From an uncultured bacterium (GTDB lineage: Bacteria > Bacillota > Clostridia > Lachnospirales > Lachnospiraceae), in NCBI GenBank assembly GCA_947643145.1, contig CANRVD010000001.1, forward strand, positions 62,001 to 126,000: DNA of 64,000 nucleotides, written 5' to 3'. Both the position numbers and the translations under genes were made by a program. Shown in pieces: positions 1 through 8,853 of this stretch (positions are counted from its first letter, which is position 1; each line of letters opens with the position of its first letter). The notes beneath the pieces are model-generated. The model made no database searches. It was not told the DNA's origin and saw nothing but the letters and a program-made list of their open reading frames with translations.

Positions 1-91
1 CTTTGCATTATTCCTGATATAAAAATCCCCGTCACAGCAGTTTTCCTTTGCAACGTATTCTTTTTATCCTATGAAATAATCCCTGTTTCCA
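1..91. other. window edge downstream of proC
   Basis: 91 bases with no supported feature. Confidence 0.4.
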
Positions 92-883
92 TTACATATT
101 TTTTGATTTCTCCGCACATGCCTTCATGCACTCCATCACACTGCCCCGAAATCCTTTTTGCTCTAAAACTCTTACCGCTTCTATTGTCGTACCTGCCGGA
201 GAGCACACCATATCCTTTAACTCTCCCGGATGCCTGCCCGTTTCTAATACCATCTTTGCACTGCCAAGAACTGACTGGGCAGCAAACTGATATGCCTGCG
301 CACGCGGCATTCCCTCCGCAACCGCTGCATCTGCCATTGCTTCTATAAACATAAACACATATGCAGGTGAACTTCCACTTACCGCAATTACTGCATCCAT
401 CATAGATTCCTGAATCACTTCAGCCTTTCCAAAGCTCTCCAGAATACCGCATACTTCACGCAGCTCCTCCTCCGTCACATTTTCATTTGGACAGACGGCA
501 GTAATCCCTTCCCCAACCAGCGCTGGTGTATTTGGCATCGTTCTGATAATTTTCCTTTGACCTCCAAATGCCTTCTCTAACCATGCCATACTTTTTCCTG
601 CTGCAATGGATACAATCATCTGCTTTTCTGAAACAGCTTCCCTTATCTCTTGAATCACCTCCTCACAGTAAACTGGTTTTACTGCCAAAAAGAGCATATC
701 AGCAGATGCCGCTTCTTTATTATCCAATGTTGTATGGATTCCAAACTCTTTTGCAACTTTATCTATCGTTTTCTGTGTTGCTGCCGTTGCAATCATTTCC
801 TCCTTCGTAAATAAACCAGATTTCAATACTCCTCCGATGATTGCCTGTGCCATGTTACCAGCACCAATAAAACCTAAACGCAT
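92..883 (-). CDS. proC: pyrroline-5-carboxylate reductase
   Basis: Last step of proline biosynthesis: NAD(P)H-dependent reduction of 1-pyrroline-5-carboxylate to L-proline in the cytoplasm. The 263-residue protein opens with the Rossmann motif GFIGAGNMAQAIIGG at residues 4-18. The C-terminal dimerisation domain shows the family signature around residues 215-240 (HPGELKDMVCSPAGTTIEA). Length is normal for ProC. The ATG is preceded by AAAGGAGG on the minus strand. No proA or proB is adjacent, so it appears to be a stand-alone gene or the last gene of a unit with the ASKHA gene upstream. Assignment is by visible family motifs. Confidence 0.95.
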   Translation of the reverse strand: MRLGFIGAGNMAQAIIGGVLKSGLFTKEEMIATAATQKTIDKVAKEFGIHTTLDNKEAASADMLFLAVKPVYCEEVIQEIREAVSEKQMIVSIAAGKSMAWLEKAFGGQRKIIRTMPNTPALVGEGITAVCPNENVTEEELREVCGILESFGKAEVIQESMMDAVIAVSGSSPAYVFMFIEAMADAAVAEGMPRAQAYQFAAQSVLGSAKMVLETGRHPGELKDMVCSPAGTTIEAVRVLEQKGFRGSVMECMKACAEKSKNM

Positions 884-966
884 GGTAAGCCTCCTTTTTG
901 TACTTGCTCCTCTTCAATAGATATTATTTATTATTCTACCATGTTTTTCTATGCTTTGCACTTCTT

Positions 967-2346
967 TTATAACCATGATTTCAAATCCATTGCCTGTAGC
1001 AGCAGTTTTTGAAATTCCGGTAACTCCGCAAGCTCCACATGCTCTATTTGCTGTGCCAGAAGTTCCATTTCCTTTGAAAAAAACTTATCTGTTATGACCC
1101 TTGCCGCCCCTCTTCCTGCAGCATTTCCCACAAAAAATACCTTCTGCCGGCTAACATCCGGCAGCAATCCGATTTTAACGGCATTCCCAAACCGCATACA
1201 ACTTCCAAGCACTCCTGATACAATAATTTCTTCCACATCAGAAAGACGGATTCCTCCCGACTGGAGAAGCGCGTTTATCCCCGCTTGAATTGCCCCTTTG
1301 GCAAGCTGGGTATTTCGGATATCACTTTGCTGCAAATAGATTTCCCTGCCATCTCTTTCATCCTGATATAACAGAAAAGCATTTTGTCCATTTCTTTTGA
1401 TTAGCTGTCCACAGATTTCCTGATGAACGCCCTGCTTTTTTGCCTCTTCCTCCGTTAGCAGATAGCCGTCAGCAAGCAGTACTCCGCATTTCCGCATCTC
1501 TGCCATAGCATCCACCAGTCCAGAACCGCAAATTCCCTTCGGAAGCTCACCTCCAATATATTCCAAAATAATATTTCCATTGCCGGAAGAAATTTTTACT
1601 CCGCTTACTGCTCCTGGTTTTGCCGGTATACCACACTGTATTCCCTTCCCCTCAAATGCCGGTCCTGCTGCGGTAGAGCATACCCTAAGACTGCCTCTTT
1701 GGTTCAATATAATTTCTGCATTTGTCCCCAAATCAACCGCTAACTGGACTTTTTTCTTCTGTATAAGATTCTCTGTACCAATCACGGCCAGCGCGTCACT
1801 CCCCACATGTGCTGCAATCCCTGAAAGCACGCTGACTGTTGCATTTTTCAGAAACTTCATGCCAATCTCATATCCGGTACAGGAAAAATTACCGGTATAA
1901 GCAGCCTGAAATGGAAAACCTGCTAATCCTGCTACGCTTTTATCTAAAAAAAGATGACACATTGTTGTGTTTCCCACTACAGCAAGATGCACTTTCTTAC
2001 TGTCAAATATTTCGAAATCTATTTTGTTTTGTAATCCCTCCTGTGCCATCTGCTCTATCTGGGTAATAACCATTTCATGCAGGATATCTCCTTTCCCAGA
2101 TAATGTATGCATAATCCGCATCATGACATCTGCACCAAGTTTTGTCTGTTCATTTGTTTTCGATATCTGCCCAATTACTTTTTTTTCCGGCAGCGATAAA
2201 ATTGTCATGGCAACGGTAGTCGTTCCAATATCTACTGCTATGCCGATTTCAAATTCCAAATCCTTTGGCAGATTCCAAAAATCATCGTTCCATAATTTTT
2301 CATTTATACCCTTTGTATGCTTCTGCTGCTCTCGAAGAATTACCAT
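967..2346 (-). CDS. ASKHA-domain (DUF4445) protein, corrinoid-activation-like, lacking the ferredoxin domain
   Basis: 459-residue protein matching the C-terminal ASKHA ATPase-like part of RACE proteins, which reductively activate corrinoid methyltransferases. Visible motifs: the phosphate-1-like loop GIAVDIGTTTVA near residue 36, GNTTMCHLFL near residue 125 and GICGSGLVDAMAEM near residue 270. Full-length relatives begin with a 2Fe-2S domain with a Cys cluster. Here only about 33 residues precede the ASKHA domain, and they contain no such cluster. The ATG has a good RBS (GGAAG) and a terminator lies just upstream, so the short form looks genuine. No methyltransferase or corrinoid protein gene is nearby, so the substrate is unknown. 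Confidence 0.75.
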   Translation of the reverse strand: MVILREQQKHTKGINEKLWNDDFWNLPKDLEFEIGIAVDIGTTTVAMTILSLPEKKVIGQISKTNEQTKLGADVMMRIMHTLSGKGDILHEMVITQIEQMAQEGLQNKIDFEIFDSKKVHLAVVGNTTMCHLFLDKSVAGLAGFPFQAAYTGNFSCTGYEIGMKFLKNATVSVLSGIAAHVGSDALAVIGTENLIQKKKVQLAVDLGTNAEIILNQRGSLRVCSTAAGPAFEGKGIQCGIPAKPGAVSGVKISSGNGNIILEYIGGELPKGICGSGLVDAMAEMRKCGVLLADGYLLTEEEAKKQGVHQEICGQLIKRNGQNAFLLYQDERDGREIYLQQSDIRNTQLAKGAIQAGINALLQSGGIRLSDVEEIIVSGVLGSCMRFGNAVKIGLLPDVSRQKVFFVGNAAGRGAARVITDKFFSKEMELLAQQIEHVELAELPEFQKLLLQAMDLKSWL

Positions 2347-2368
2347 ATACTTCCTTTCCTATAAGTTT

Positions 2369-2397
2369 AAAAAAGGAGCCGCTAACGACTCCTTTTT
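2369..2397 (-). terminator. intrinsic terminator after rny
   Basis: Inverted repeat aaaaaggag / ctccttttt with an 11-base loop. On the minus strand a T-run follows the stem. It sits 24 bases past the rny stop and separates rny from the downstream ASKHA gene. The A/T flanks could make it bidirectional. Confidence 0.75.
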
Positions 2398-2420
2398 GCT
2401 CATGTTATTAGTTATTGTGA

Positions 2421-3986
2421 TTATTTTGCATAATCAGTCACTCTGGATTCACGAATTACATTTACCTTTATCTGTCCAGGATATTTTAATTCGTCTTCAA
2501 TCTGTTTTGATATATCTCTTGCAAGAAGAATCATATCATCATCACTCACCTTATCAGGAACTACCATAACCCTGACCTCACGGCCAGCCTGAATTGCAAA
2601 TGATTTATCAACTCCCTTAAAGCCATTGGAAATATCTTCTAACTGTTTCAATCTGTTTGTATATGTTTCTAATGTTTCTCTGCGCGCACCAGGACGTGCA
2701 GCAGAGATTGTGTCAGCTGCCTGTACAATACAGGCAATTAAGGTCTCCGGCTCTACATCACCATGATGCGCTTCAACGACATTAATGACAATACCGGATT
2801 CCTTGTATTTCCGACAGAGGTCTGCACCAATCTGAACATGTGTTCCTTCCATCTCCTGATCAACAGACTTACCGATATCATGCAATAAACCAGCACGCTT
2901 CGCTGTACGCACATCCACTCCAATCTCTCCTGCAAGCAAACCAGACAGATGTGCAACTTCAATCGAATGTTTTAACGCATTCTGGCCGTAACTGGTTCTA
3001 AATTTCATTCTTCCTAACAAACGAATCAGCTCAGGGTTAATACCATGCACTCCAACTTCAAGCGTTGCAGCTTCTCCCTCTTCCCGAATCATTGATTCGA
3101 CTTCTCTTTGAGCCTTTTCGACCATTTCCTCAATTCTCGCCGGATGAATTCTTCCATCTACGATAAGTTTCTCAAGGGCAATCCTTGCAATCTCCCTTCG
3201 AACTCCATCAAATCCTGATAAAACAACTGCTTCCGGTGTATCGTCAATAATCAGATTCACACCGGTCAGAGTCTCCAGAGTACGGATATTTCTTCCTTCT
3301 CGTCCAATAATCCTACCCTTCATCTCATCATTTGGTAACTGTACAACTGAGATAGTAGTCTCTGCTACATGGTCAGCCGCACAACGCTGAATGGCAGTCA
3401 CCACATAATCTTTTGCTCTCTTATCAGCTTCTTCTTTTGCTTTGCGGTCTAATTCTTTTACAAGAACTGCCGTTTCATGTTTTACATCTTCTTCAACAGA
3501 TTTTAACAGATATTCCTTAGCCTGCTCAGTAGTAAGTCCAGAAATTTTCTCAAGCTCCTGCAAATGACTATTCTTAATTTCAGTCAGTTCCTTTTTCTGC
3601 CTGTCCAACTCGGCATCTTTTGCATTTAACTTAGCTTCTTTCCTTTCTAATACTTCCGCTTTCTTATCCAGAGCTTCCTCTTTCGATAGCACACGCTTTT
3701 CATATCGCTGAATTTCTGCTCTTCTTTCCTTGGATTCACGCTCAATCTCATTTTTATTCCTGAGCGCCTCTTCCTTTGCTTCGAGCAACGCTTCACGCTT
3801 TTTGGTCTCTGCAGTCTTTAAGGCTTCATCTATAATATTCCTTGCCTTCTCCTCCGCATCTCCGAGCTTTGCCTCTTCGTTCTTTTTATAATTCTGAACA
3901 GACATATTCGAAGCAACCAACGCTGTCACGACTATGATAGCAACTATCATCACAACGACTATTGCAATGATTACAAATGTTGGCAT
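2421..3986 (-). CDS. rny: ribonuclease Y
   Basis: Membrane-anchored endoribonuclease that starts bulk mRNA decay in many Firmicutes. The 521 residues show the classic order: an N-terminal transmembrane helix (about residues 3-26), a long Lys/Glu-rich coiled coil (about 30-190), a KH RNA-binding domain with [15 protein letters not shown] near residue 225, and an HD phosphohydrolase domain with [10 protein letters not shown] and LLHDIGKS near residues 335-370. Length is standard (about 520). It lies downstream of recX and recA with about 130 bases between, so partial cotranscription is possible. An RNase J gene is also present in the window (46447..48387). Confidence 0.97.
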   Translation of the reverse strand: MPTFVIIAIVVVMIVAIIVVTALVASNMSVQNYKKNEEAKLGDAEEKARNIIDEALKTAETKKREALLEAKEEALRNKNEIERESKERRAEIQRYEKRVLSKEEALDKKAEVLERKEAKLNAKDAELDRQKKELTEIKNSHLQELEKISGLTTEQAKEYLLKSVEEDVKHETAVLVKELDRKAKEEADKRAKDYVVTAIQRCAADHVAETTISVVQLPNDEMKGRIIGREGRNIRTLETLTGVNLIIDDTPEAVVLSGFDGVRREIARIALEKLIVDGRIHPARIEEMVEKAQREVESMIREEGEAATLEVGVHGINPELIRLLGRMKFRTSYGQNALKHSIEVAHLSGLLAGEIGVDVRTAKRAGLLHDIGKSVDQEMEGTHVQIGADLCRKYKESGIVINVVEAHHGDVEPETLIACIVQAADTISAARPGARRETLETYTNRLKQLEDISNGFKGVDKSFAIQAGREVRVMVVPDKVSDDDMILLARDISKQIEDELKYPGQIKVNVIRESRVTDYAK

Positions 3987-4116
3987 CGAACAGGAGCACC
4001 TCCTTATTTAATTTTCATTGTAAAAAACACAACAATATGATTTTATACTTTATACACGAATATGTCAAGTTGATACCTTGCTATTTTATGCAATATGACA
4101 ATTCCTTTCTGTCAAA

Positions 4117-4572
4117 TTATAGATTCAACGCGCGAAAAATGTCATCTGTCCGAAAACCTTTTCTATACAGCTTTGCAGCAATCTTTTGCTTCTCTTCATA
4201 GGAAAAATCTTCTGCCGTCTCCCCGTCTTTTATAAATTTTTTCATCGCTTTTTGTAAAGCTCTGGAGTCATCCATATGGATGCTCTCCAGAGCAATTTCT
4301 ATATATTCTTCCGGTACATGGCGTTTTTCCAAATCTTGACGGATTCTTTTTATACTTCTTGAATCACTGTAAATTTCTGCAAAGCGTATCGCATAACGTA
4401 AATCATCAATATAATGGAAACTTTCCACATAAGCAATGGCATCTTCAATCACTTCTTCATCAAAGCCGGCCTGTTTCATCTTATCCGCCAACTCCCACTT
4501 TGTACGGTCTTTATGCGAAAGTAATGCCATTGCTTTCTTCTTTCCCTTTAAAAAACGCTCTTCCTCTTCCAT
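4117..4572 (-). CDS. recX: regulatory protein RecX
   Basis: Modulator of RecA filament dynamics. The 151-residue protein consists of RecX-type three-helix repeats: the segment starting LLSHKDRTKWELADKM, then a pair ending near SIKRIRQDLEKRHV, and a last repeat ending RKGFRTDDIFRALN. It starts 3 bases after the recA stop codon, so the two genes are almost certainly cotranscribed and coupled, and RecX would share the SOS control of recA. It is at the short end for Firmicute RecX (often 200 residues or more), lacking the usual N-terminal extension. Confidence 0.9.
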   Translation of the reverse strand: MEEEERFLKGKKKAMALLSHKDRTKWELADKMKQAGFDEEVIEDAIAYVESFHYIDDLRYAIRFAEIYSDSRSIKRIRQDLEKRHVPEEYIEIALESIHMDDSRALQKAMKKFIKDGETAEDFSYEEKQKIAAKLYRKGFRTDDIFRALNL

Positions 4573-4575
4573 AAA

Positions 4576-5649
4576 TTATTTCTCTTCTGCAGGAACGGTA
4601 TCTGCTTCCACATCCTGTTTCCCGTCTGCAGCCTCCTCAGCTTCATGGTTAAAATACTTATCCCGTACCTTCTGTTCCACTTCTGCTAATATTTCCGGAT
4701 GCTCTTTCAGGTAGGTCTTTGCATTCTCCCTTCCCTGTCCAATTTTGCTTCCTTCATAAGCATACCATGCACCGCTTTTTATGATAATATTTTCTTCTGC
4801 AGCCAAATCCAGAATTTCACCTTCTCTGGAGATACCCTCACCAAAAATAATATCTACCTCTGCTGAACGAAATGGCGGCGCAACTTTATTCTTTACTACC
4901 TTAATCTTTGTACGGTTTCCAATCGGCTCTCCATCCTTTTTAATCTGCTCACCCCTGCGTACCTCTAAACGCACAGAAGAATAATATTTCAACGCACGTC
5001 CACCGGTTGTTGTCTCTGGATTTCCAAAAAGCACACCAACCTTTTCACGCAGCTGGTTAATAAAAATTACACTGCAGCTCGTCTTTCCAATGACACCAGT
5101 CAGCTTACGAAGTGCCTGTGACATCAAACGCGCCTGCAAACCAACATGGCTGTCTCCCATTTCACCTTCAATCTCTGCCTTTGGCACCAGTGCAGCAACC
5201 GAATCCACAATAACAATGTCCATCGCCGTAGAACGAACCATTGTTTCTGCAATTTCCAGTGCCTGCTCTCCGGTATCCGGCTGCGATATGTAGAGATTAT
5301 CAATATCTACTCCGATACTTTTTGCATATACCGGATCCAGCGCATGCTCCGCATCAATAAATCCGGCAATTCCACCCTGCTTTTGAACTTCGGCAACCAT
5401 ATGAAGTGCCACTGTCGTCTTACCGCCAGACTCAGGCCCATAAATCTCAATAATTCTTCCGCGCGGAATCCCACCGACTCCAAGGGCAAGGTCAAGCCCC
5501 AATGAACCAGACGGAACAGTCTCTACATTCAGATGGGCATTGTCCCCAAGCTTCATGACCGATCCTTTTCCATACTGCTTCTCTATCTGTGCCATAGCAG
5601 CTTCTAATGCTTTCTTTTTATTTTCATCCACTTTTACGTCTTTTGCCAT
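4576..5649 (-). CDS. recA: recombinase RecA
   Basis: Homologous-recombination ATPase and SOS co-protease. Seen: Walker [10 protein letters not shown], Walker B-type [10 protein letters not shown], the RecA signature [14 protein letters not shown] and an acidic C-terminal tail. The chosen start ([13 protein letters not shown]) gives 357 residues, normal for the family. An upstream in-frame ATG would add 28 residues encoded by leader hairpins, and only the chosen ATG has a proper RBS (GAGGGAA). Upstream are two leader hairpins, a LexA box and a near-consensus sigma-A promoter, so SOS induction is well supported. recX follows 3 bases downstream. Confidence 0.98.
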   Translation of the reverse strand: MAKDVKVDENKKKALEAAMAQIEKQYGKGSVMKLGDNAHLNVETVPSGSLGLDLALGVGGIPRGRIIEIYGPESGGKTTVALHMVAEVQKQGGIAGFIDAEHALDPVYAKSIGVDIDNLYISQPDTGEQALEIAETMVRSTAMDIVIVDSVAALVPKAEIEGEMGDSHVGLQARLMSQALRKLTGVIGKTSCSVIFINQLREKVGVLFGNPETTTGGRALKYYSSVRLEVRRGEQIKKDGEPIGNRTKIKVVKNKVAPPFRSAEVDIIFGEGISREGEILDLAAEENIIIKSGAWYAYEGSKIGQGRENAKTYLKEHPEILAEVEQKVRDKYFNHEAEEAADGKQDVEADTVPAEEK

Positions 5650-5664
5650 AATTTCCCTCATTTC

Positions 5665-5738
5665 CGCAAGGTGAACAAAGTTCACCTTTGCTTTTTGCAC
5701 ATAACAGAGTTTGTGGATGCAGGGCAGACACAAACTCT
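5665..5738 (-). promoter_or_regulatory. recA leader hairpins
   Basis: Two inverted repeats lie in the untranslated leader: agagtttgtg / cacaaactct (5706..5738, 10-bp arms) and gcaaggtgaac / gttcacctttgc (5666..5691). The second ends about 10 bases before the recA ribosome binding site. They may protect the mRNA 5' end or tune translation; neither role can be proven from sequence. Part of the second hairpin is a leader sequence shared with other genes in the window. Confidence 0.55.
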
Positions 5739-5776
5739 TAGAGCGAAACTCTCTCCTTCGCCCTTATCCTCCTACC

Positions 5777-5792
5777 AAGAACAAATGTTCTT
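5777..5792. promoter_or_regulatory. LexA box (SOS operator) of recA
   Basis: aagaacaaatgttctt fits the Gram-positive LexA/Cheo box (GAAC-N4-GTTC) with symmetric flanks. It lies directly downstream of the -10 element of the recA promoter, so LexA bound here would cover the start region. Confidence 0.85.
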
Positions 5793-5796
5793 TAGT

Positions 5797-5825
5797 ATCA
5801 TAAACTCTTTTTTATCATCTGTCAA
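5797..5825 (-). promoter_or_regulatory. sigma-A promoter of recA
   Basis: On the minus strand TTGACA, a 17-base spacer and TATGAT: perfect -35 and 5 of 6 at -10. Transcription would start within or beside the LexA box and run through a leader of about 140 bases to recA. Confidence 0.85.
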
Positions 5826-5902
5826 TACGTTATTTGGATATTTATGATTTAACACAGTATCCTATGTACGTCAATGGAAATATTGCACAATCTTTCAGAC
5901 AG

Positions 5903-6973
5903 CTACGGGGTCATTTTCAGTTCACGGTACTTTTGGGTATAAAGAACTACTTCATTTTTGGTGATTAGACGGTATTTGTTCAAATCGTATATCGTATTTA
6001 CGAATTCTTTTCCGCTGATTGGTGCATCTAACAGCGCATCCAATGTTTGGGTAATCTGCTCTTTATATTCGTCCAAAGTAATAATCTGATTTTTACAAAG
6101 CAGGCTGGAGCGGTACATCTCCTTAAAATACTCATTAAAACGGTCAGAGGCTATAACCTTGTCATCTACCAAAAAAGCAACCCCCGGCAGCAACACCTTC
6201 CGCAGATTTGCAACTGAAGTATTTGTCAGATAAATTCCCGGTTCAATGCGGAATGTATTTTTCTTAATTTCTAACTTGCCATCCTTCGTGCTTTCAAAAT
6301 ATTCCGGTAAGAATGGCTGAAACATTTTAGAAATTAAGGAAGAATATCGAAATGGTGTATAATCTTTCTCTGCATCTGCTGCTACATTTTTCACCAGCAA
6401 AAAGCCCTTAATATCTTCTAGCGGCACTTCAAATTCCTCCGCTTTTCCCGTTAAAACCAAAAAATGGAGCATCGTATCCGTTCTCCACATAAACGCAGGA
6501 GCCTGCTCGATTTTCTTTGCAGGATAACTGTCAATCATAACCTTCACATGGATCTGATTCACCTTATGCTGTTTCATTAATTTTTTCAGCTTTTTCGAAT
6601 CCATCCCTGCCAGATAGCGTGATTTCTCCCGCTCACGTTCCTTTCTGGTTTTATTTTCCTCTCCTGATTCTTCCCCTTCCTTCTTACTTTTTGGGGATGC
6701 TTCGGAAGTATTCTCCTGGGCGTCAGACTTTTTCTTTTCCTTACTGCCCTTAGGCTTTCTTGGACGCTGTAAATCTTTTAAGGAAACAGCCTGCGATGTT
6801 ATCAGGCCAGCCAGCCCGACTCCAGCCCCTCCCATAATCAGATAGGGAAATCCCATAATGATTCCCACCAGCAGTAAAAGAACCGCACTGATTCCCATAA
6901 TTGCAACAGACCACAAAAACAGTTTTGTCTTTGTATTCCCATGAATCATACTATTTAAAATTTTTTCTATCAT
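5903..6973 (-). CDS. two-helix membrane protein of unknown function
   Basis: 356 residues, family not recognised. Two adjacent hydrophobic segments (about residues 18-42 and 45-65) anchor the N-terminus. A highly charged Lys/Glu/Ser-rich linker follows (about 70-125), then a soluble domain of about 230 residues. No catalytic motif was recognised. The start codon overlaps the stop of the gene before it (TAATG), so the two proteins are translationally coupled and probably work together. Nothing in the neighbourhood points to a pathway. Confidence 0.8.
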   Translation of the reverse strand: MIEKILNSMIHGNTKTKLFLWSVAIMGISAVLLLLVGIIMGFPYLIMGGAGVGLAGLITSQAVSLKDLQRPRKPKGSKEKKKSDAQENTSEASPKSKKEGEESGEENKTRKEREREKSRYLAGMDSKKLKKLMKQHKVNQIHVKVMIDSYPAKKIEQAPAFMWRTDTMLHFLVLTGKAEEFEVPLEDIKGFLLVKNVAADAEKDYTPFRYSSLISKMFQPFLPEYFESTKDGKLEIKKNTFRIEPGIYLTNTSVANLRKVLLPGVAFLVDDKVIASDRFNEYFKEMYRSSLLCKNQIITLDEYKEQITQTLDALLDAPISGKEFVNTIYDLNKYRLITKNEVVLYTQKYRELKMTP

Positions 6974-7590
6974 TAACGAAGCCTACCTCCCTCATAACGC
7001 GCAAATGCCTCCATACACCGCATGACAGAGTCATATTGTTCTTCTATATCGCCTTCCTCCAGTACAATGTCAAATGCAACCGCTATGTTATTTAACATAC
7101 GCTTGTCTATATATTGCTTTAATCCAATCAAAATCTGTCTCCGTTCATGAAACGTATCCGCATCCAGAAGCTGCAGCAGTCCGCGGTGGGCAATCTCACT
7201 ATCCGTCAGTTTTCCTCCTAAATAACGCTCCGGCTGTCCGGTTTTAATTGCCTTAAGAAATTCTCCATCACTAATTTCTCCCCTGCCGCTGTCCCCTGTC
7301 TGTGTTTTCTGCCACTGTTCTTTTTTCACAGAATCTTCTGCCTTTTGTCCTCTCTCAAAGGTAATCTTTTCAAAACGGTACTTTTCCCCCACTTCAGGAT
7401 ATTTTTTTGTATCAACCATTCCCATAAACTCTTCCAAGTCCCTTACAAAATATTGATATGGCTCATACATCGCCTGATAGACCACCTGCTCCCTCAACGT
7501 TTCACTGTCAAGGGCTAACATCTTTACCTGATATATTTTTCCTTTAAAATGTCTGTAAAATTCTTCACTAACCGGTTTTTTTCTTTCCAT
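6973..7590 (-). CDS. hypothetical protein coupled to the two-helix membrane protein
   Basis: 205 residues, soluble, charged, with no recognised domain. Its stop codon overlaps the next gene's ATG by one base (TAATG), which implies coupled translation. The middle (about 80-110) is a polar low-complexity linker between two helix-rich halves. The ATG is about 10 bases downstream of an AAAGG-type RBS. Likely partner of the downstream membrane protein; function unknown. Confidence 0.75.
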   Translation of the reverse strand: MERKKPVSEEFYRHFKGKIYQVKMLALDSETLREQVVYQAMYEPYQYFVRDLEEFMGMVDTKKYPEVGEKYRFEKITFERGQKAEDSVKKEQWQKTQTGDSGRGEISDGEFLKAIKTGQPERYLGGKLTDSEIAHRGLLQLLDADTFHERRQILIGLKQYIDKRMLNNIAVAFDIVLEEGDIEEQYDSVMRCMEAFARYEGGRLR

Positions 7591-7610
7591 TTTCCCTTTA
7601 ACCTTTCAGT

Positions 7611-7636
7611 CATGCCGCTTACATGGCACAAACAAT
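7611..7636. repeat. short dispersed repeat, GGCATG/TTGTTTGTGCC family, copy 1
   Basis: catgccgcttacatggcaca followed by aacaat: a small palindrome (catgcc / ggca) with a conserved acaaacaat tail. The same motif recurs at 45539..45556 and 46405..46429, always intergenic. Confidence 0.45.
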
Positions 7637-7679
7637 ATCATGGCAGCTTTACCGTCTCTTTTAACAATTTCATGTCTCA

Positions 7680-8846
7680 CTAAATATATGCTGTTTCCAC
7701 TTTAATGACAACATGATAGGCAGGATATATTTCCGATATCCTGCTTGTGACAGCAACACGTATTTCCTCCTCTGTCATAACAAATCCAGGCGATACCGCT
7801 ACATCAAACACAAGATTGGTACGCTTATCCCCTGCCACGACACGAAAATCATGAATCGTCAGCTCCTGGTTCACCTGCATTACTATTTCAGAAATGTCCT
7901 TTTTCATTGCCAGAACCAATTCATCTTTCACCTCAACCGGGTCCATATGAATCACACTTTCACAATCCAATTCTCTATCCAGATCGGATTCAATATGTTC
8001 TACCATATCATGCAATTCAAAGACATTCTCATCTCCCGGAACTTCTACATGCAGGGAAATCATCATCCGCCCAGGCCCATAGTCATGGACAATAACATCA
8101 TGAATCCCCTGTACAATACCATGTCTTAAAACAATAGCATATATTTTTTCAATTAATTCCGGTCTTGGTTTTCCACCAAGCAATGGGCTGACTGTTTCCT
8201 TTGCCGTCTGGTAACCTGCCCAAAGGACAAACAGAGAGACCATCACTCCACAGTAACCGTCAATATTAACACCTGTCGCCAGCATAACCCCTATAGATGC
8301 AAATACGAAAGAAGTAGCAACTGCATCACTCAGGCTGTCTACCGCCGTAGCCCGCATGGCAGTAGACGCAATTTTTTTACCAATCCGGTAATTATAAAAC
8401 GCCATATACAATTTTGTAATAATCGATACTATCAATATTATAACAGCCGCTTTGCTTGTTTCCACAGGTTTGGGATTCCATATCTTCTCTGCCGAACTGC
8501 GCGCCAGTTCAAAACCAACCAATATAATAAGAATGGAAACAATCAGGCCTGATACATACTCAAAGCGTCCATGCCCAAAAGGATGCTCCCTGTCCGGCTT
8601 CATACTGGCAAATTTGAATCCTATTAAAGTCACAACAGAAGAACCGGCATCTGAAAAATTATTAAATCCGTCTGCCATAATTGCCATAGAACCCGTTACA
8701 ATTCCTGCATAAAGTTTGATTCCAAACAATATGATATTTAGGAAAACACCAACTACACTGCAAAGAATTCCATACATTCTTCGTATTTTTGGTTTCTGAT
8801 ATTCCTCTGTCTCTTTTATTAGAATCCTGCCAAGCAATGTTATCAT
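7680..8846 (-). CDS. cation diffusion facilitator family transporter
   Basis: Proton-coupled exporter of divalent metals (Zn, Mn, Fe or Co) in the cytoplasmic membrane. 388 residues with about six transmembrane helices in the N-terminal 220 residues. CDF signatures seen: MADGFNNFSDAGSSVVTLIG in helix II and HPFGHGRFEYVSG in the loop before helix III. The C-terminal half is the cytoplasmic ferredoxin-like domain with several His residues, plus an extra beta-rich tail. The DGFNNFSD form resembles the MntE-type branch, but the metal cannot be assigned from sequence alone. It ends 7 bases before the SCIFF maturase gene region on the minus strand. Confidence 0.9.
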   Translation of the reverse strand: MITLLGRILIKETEEYQKPKIRRMYGILCSVVGVFLNIILFGIKLYAGIVTGSMAIMADGFNNFSDAGSSVVTLIGFKFASMKPDREHPFGHGRFEYVSGLIVSILIILVGFELARSSAEKIWNPKPVETSKAAVIILIVSIITKLYMAFYNYRIGKKIASTAMRATAVDSLSDAVATSFVFASIGVMLATGVNIDGYCGVMVSLFVLWAGYQTAKETVSPLLGGKPRPELIEKIYAIVLRHGIVQGIHDVIVHDYGPGRMMISLHVEVPGDENVFELHDMVEHIESDLDRELDCESVIHMDPVEVKDELVLAMKKDISEIVMQVNQELTIHDFRVVAGDKRTNLVFDVAVSPGFVMTEEEIRVAVTSRISEIYPAYHVVIKVETAYI

Positions 8847-8853
8847 ATAAAAC

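Noticed and set aside
5649..5733. 28-residue N-terminal extension of RecA
   Set aside because: The region is a hairpin leader; the family start and RBS agree on the inner ATG.
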